Origin: Alkalibacterium putridalgicola
GTDB lineage: Bacteria; Bacillota; Bacilli; Lactobacillales; Carnobacteriaceae_A
Reading direction: 5' to 3'
DNA length: 64,000 bases
Assembly (NCBI RefSeq): GCF_900109825.1
Contig: NZ_FOBL01000011.1
Coordinates: 1-64,000 of the forward strand
In this document: one piece after another, positions 62,571-64,000 of the stretch
How positions within the stretch are numbered: position 1 is the first letter of the stretch
Layout of the letters: the number at the start of each line of letters is the position of its first letter
The notes under the pieces: model-generated
The model's database searches: none
Told to the model about the DNA's origin: nothing
What the model saw: only the letters and a program-made list of their open reading frames with translations
Program-made: the position numbers and the translations under genes

Positions 62571-64000
62571 ATGACAGAGATAGATTTGAAAACCTTGCAG
62601 AATGGATCAGACATCAGAGGCTTTGCTCTGGATACTGAAAAACAGAAAAAGAATCTGACTGAAGAAACCATCAAGCGGATCGCCAACGGGCTGACAGCCT
62701 GGTGGAGCGAGAATACAGACCAGCCTTTGACAGAGACGACGATCACGATCGGACACGATAGCCGACTGACGGGTCCCACTATCAAAAACTGGCTGATCGA
62801 TGTCTTTACCAGACTGGGTATGAACGTCATCGATACCCAAATGGCTACCACACCGGCCCTGTTCATGTCTACCCAATATGATGATTTCAATTCCGATATC
62901 GGGATCATGATCACTGCCAGTCACCTGCCGATGGAGTACAACGGCTTGAAATTCTTCACTAAAAATGGCGGACTTGAACATGAAGATATCGAATCCATTC
63001 TGTTTTTAGCTGAACAAGAAGTCAAAGTCACTGATGCGTATGTTTCACAGCCGACAGAAAAAGACCTTTTGTCCGTTTATGCGGCAGACCTGGTTGCTAA
63101 AATCAGAGAAGCTCTGAATGTGGATGAAGACGCCAAACCTCTTTCTGACCGAAAAATCATTGTGGATGCCGGGAATGGTGCCGGTGGTTTCTTTGCCGAT
63201 AAAGTACTGAAAGTTTTGGGCGCCGATACAACCGGCAGTCAGTTTTTGAACCCTGACGGGACTTTCCCGAATCACGAACCGAATCCGGATAACAAAGAAG
63301 CGATGCAGAGCATTTCAGATGCCGTACTGAAGAACAAGGCCGACCTGGGGATCATTTTTGATACAGATGTGGACCGTTCGGCCATCGTCGACAGTGAAGG
63401 CAACAGTATCAACCGCAATAATCTGATCGGATTGATCGGCGCTATTATTTTGGAAGAGAATCCGGGGACGACGATCGTCACGAATTCTCCGGTCTCTGAT
63501 CACCTGATTCAATTTGTTGAAGAAATGGGCGGGAAAGTCGATCGCTATATTTCAGGCTATCGTAATGTTATCAACCGCGGCATCGACTTGAACAAAGAAG
63601 GAATAGACTGTGCGCTGGCTATTGAAACCAGCGGACATGCAGCTCTTCGTGAAAACTTCTTCCTGGATGACGGCGCTTATCTGGCTGCGAAAATCGTTGC
63701 CAAAGAAGCTGAGCTGGCAGAAAACGGCAAAAGCGTGACGGATCTGATCAAGCATCTGGACCAGCCGGCGGAAACAGAAGAGGTACGTTTTGTCATCACC
63801 GATCCGGACTACAAAGAGCTGGGCATGGACCTGCTCGAGAGCTTTGCTGACTGGGTGAACAATATTGAGGGGTTCACTCTTGTACCAGATAATCTGGAAG
63901 GCAAGCGTGTACAGTTGAGCGATCCATACGGCCGAGGCTGGCTGCTGCTTAGAATGAGTCTTCACGAGCCGAAACTCGTACTGCAGATCGAAAACGATCA
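62571..64000 (+). CDS. Phosphoglucomutase/phosphomannomutase family enzyme (3' end beyond window)
   Basis: This alpha-D-phosphohexomutase moves phosphate between C1 and C6 of glucose or mannose phosphates. The open frame from ATG 62571 (AAAAGGAGAC upstream) runs past the end, so at least 476 residues are seen. Domain 1 has ITIGHDSRLTG and the phosphoserine loop ITASHLPMEYNGLKFF. Domain 2 has the Mg site FDTDVDRSAIVD. Domain 3 has AIETSGHAALRENFFLDDG with the sugar-binding EXSGH. Glucose or mannose preference is not decided by the sequence seen. Confidence 0.88.
   Translation, partial: MTEIDLKTLQNGSDIRGFALDTEKQKKNLTEETIKRIANGLTAWWSENTDQPLTETTITIGHDSRLTGPTIKNWLIDVFTRLGMNVIDTQMATTPALFMSTQYDDFNSDIGIMITASHLPMEYNGLKFFTKNGGLEHEDIESILFLAEQEVKVTDAYVSQPTEKDLLSVYAADLVAKIREALNVDEDAKPLSDRKIIVDAGNGAGGFFADKVLKVLGADTTGSQFLNPDGTFPNHEPNPDNKEAMQSISDAVLKNKADLGIIFDTDVDRSAIVDSEGNSINRNNLIGLIGAIILEENPGTTIVTNSPVSDHLIQFVEEMGGKVDRYISGYRNVINRGIDLNKEGIDCALAIETSGHAALRENFFLDDGAYLAAKIVAKEAELAENGKSVTDLIKHLDQPAETEEVRFVITDPDYKELGMDLLESFADWVNNIEGFTLVPDNLEGKRVQLSDPYGRGWLLLRMSLHEPKLVLQIEND

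Noticed and set aside
1-64000. tRNA or rRNA genes
   Set aside because: I looked for T-loop (GGTTCGA) contexts; the only notable one, before cca, lacks the other arms of a tRNA.

Overview
The window reads as a motile, low-to-mid GC Gram-positive chromosome. The gene order ypiA-reoY-ypjD-cca-dinG-ypmB-asnS-dnaD-nth is a compressed form of a Bacillus subtilis segment. The flagellar operon, MATE exporter, ReoY and D-Ala-D-Ala ligase also fit the Bacilli. My best guess is a motile member of the Lactobacillales, Carnobacteriaceae type (for example Alkalibacterium or Marinilactibacillus). The genus is inference; no rRNA gene is present to settle it.

Layout. (1) 1-349: the 5' end of an IS110-family element whose transposase reads out of the window, with a structured non-coding stretch that may encode its bridge RNA. 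(2) 350-17998: one long flagellar operon, fliG-H-I-J-K, flgD, flgE, flbD, motA-B, fliL, fliO-P-Q-R, flhB-A, fliA (sigma-28), two rod/hook-type proteins and an orphan FtsE-like ATPase, closed by a terminator. fliF is not next to fliG, and fliM/fliN are not in the window. (3) 18066-28155: a sensory block with a YiiX-like hydrolase, two membrane chemoreceptors, a DUF2254 membrane protein, an EAL phosphodiesterase with a broken GGDEF, and an intact diguanylate cyclase. (4) 28159-38069: a complete type IV pilus locus (minor pilins, pilB, pilT, pilC, major pilin, pilD, pilM-N-O). (5) 38544-51044: MATE exporter, then the ypiA-to-nth housekeeping series. (6) 51130-64000: aminotransferase, YtxH-like, YdaT-like, RlmA-like, ddl, queG, trmL, a LysM-3D wall protein, argS, argR and a truncated phosphohexomutase gene.

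How the parts connect. fliA supplies sigma-28, and both chemoreceptor genes carry good sigma-28 promoters (a TTAA box, 16 bases, then CCGATAT or CCGATTAT). Making and breaking cyclic di-GMP is encoded directly beside the pilus genes, and the cyclase gene is 3 bases from the first pilin. This suggests one island that balances swimming, chemotaxis and pilus-based surface behaviour.

The most unusual signal is outside the genes. Six long gaps (near 18986, 38129, 40156, 49065, 52866 and 59615) each hold a tandem array of imperfect palindromes on a shared pitch of 51-53 bp, about five turns of B-DNA. The sequence differs between most arrays, but the pitch and dyad symmetry persist, and in the cleanest arrays stem arms change together from unit to unit. 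I do not recognise this as a known repeat class (not CRISPR, not a simple MITE) and regard it as the best candidate here for something undescribed.
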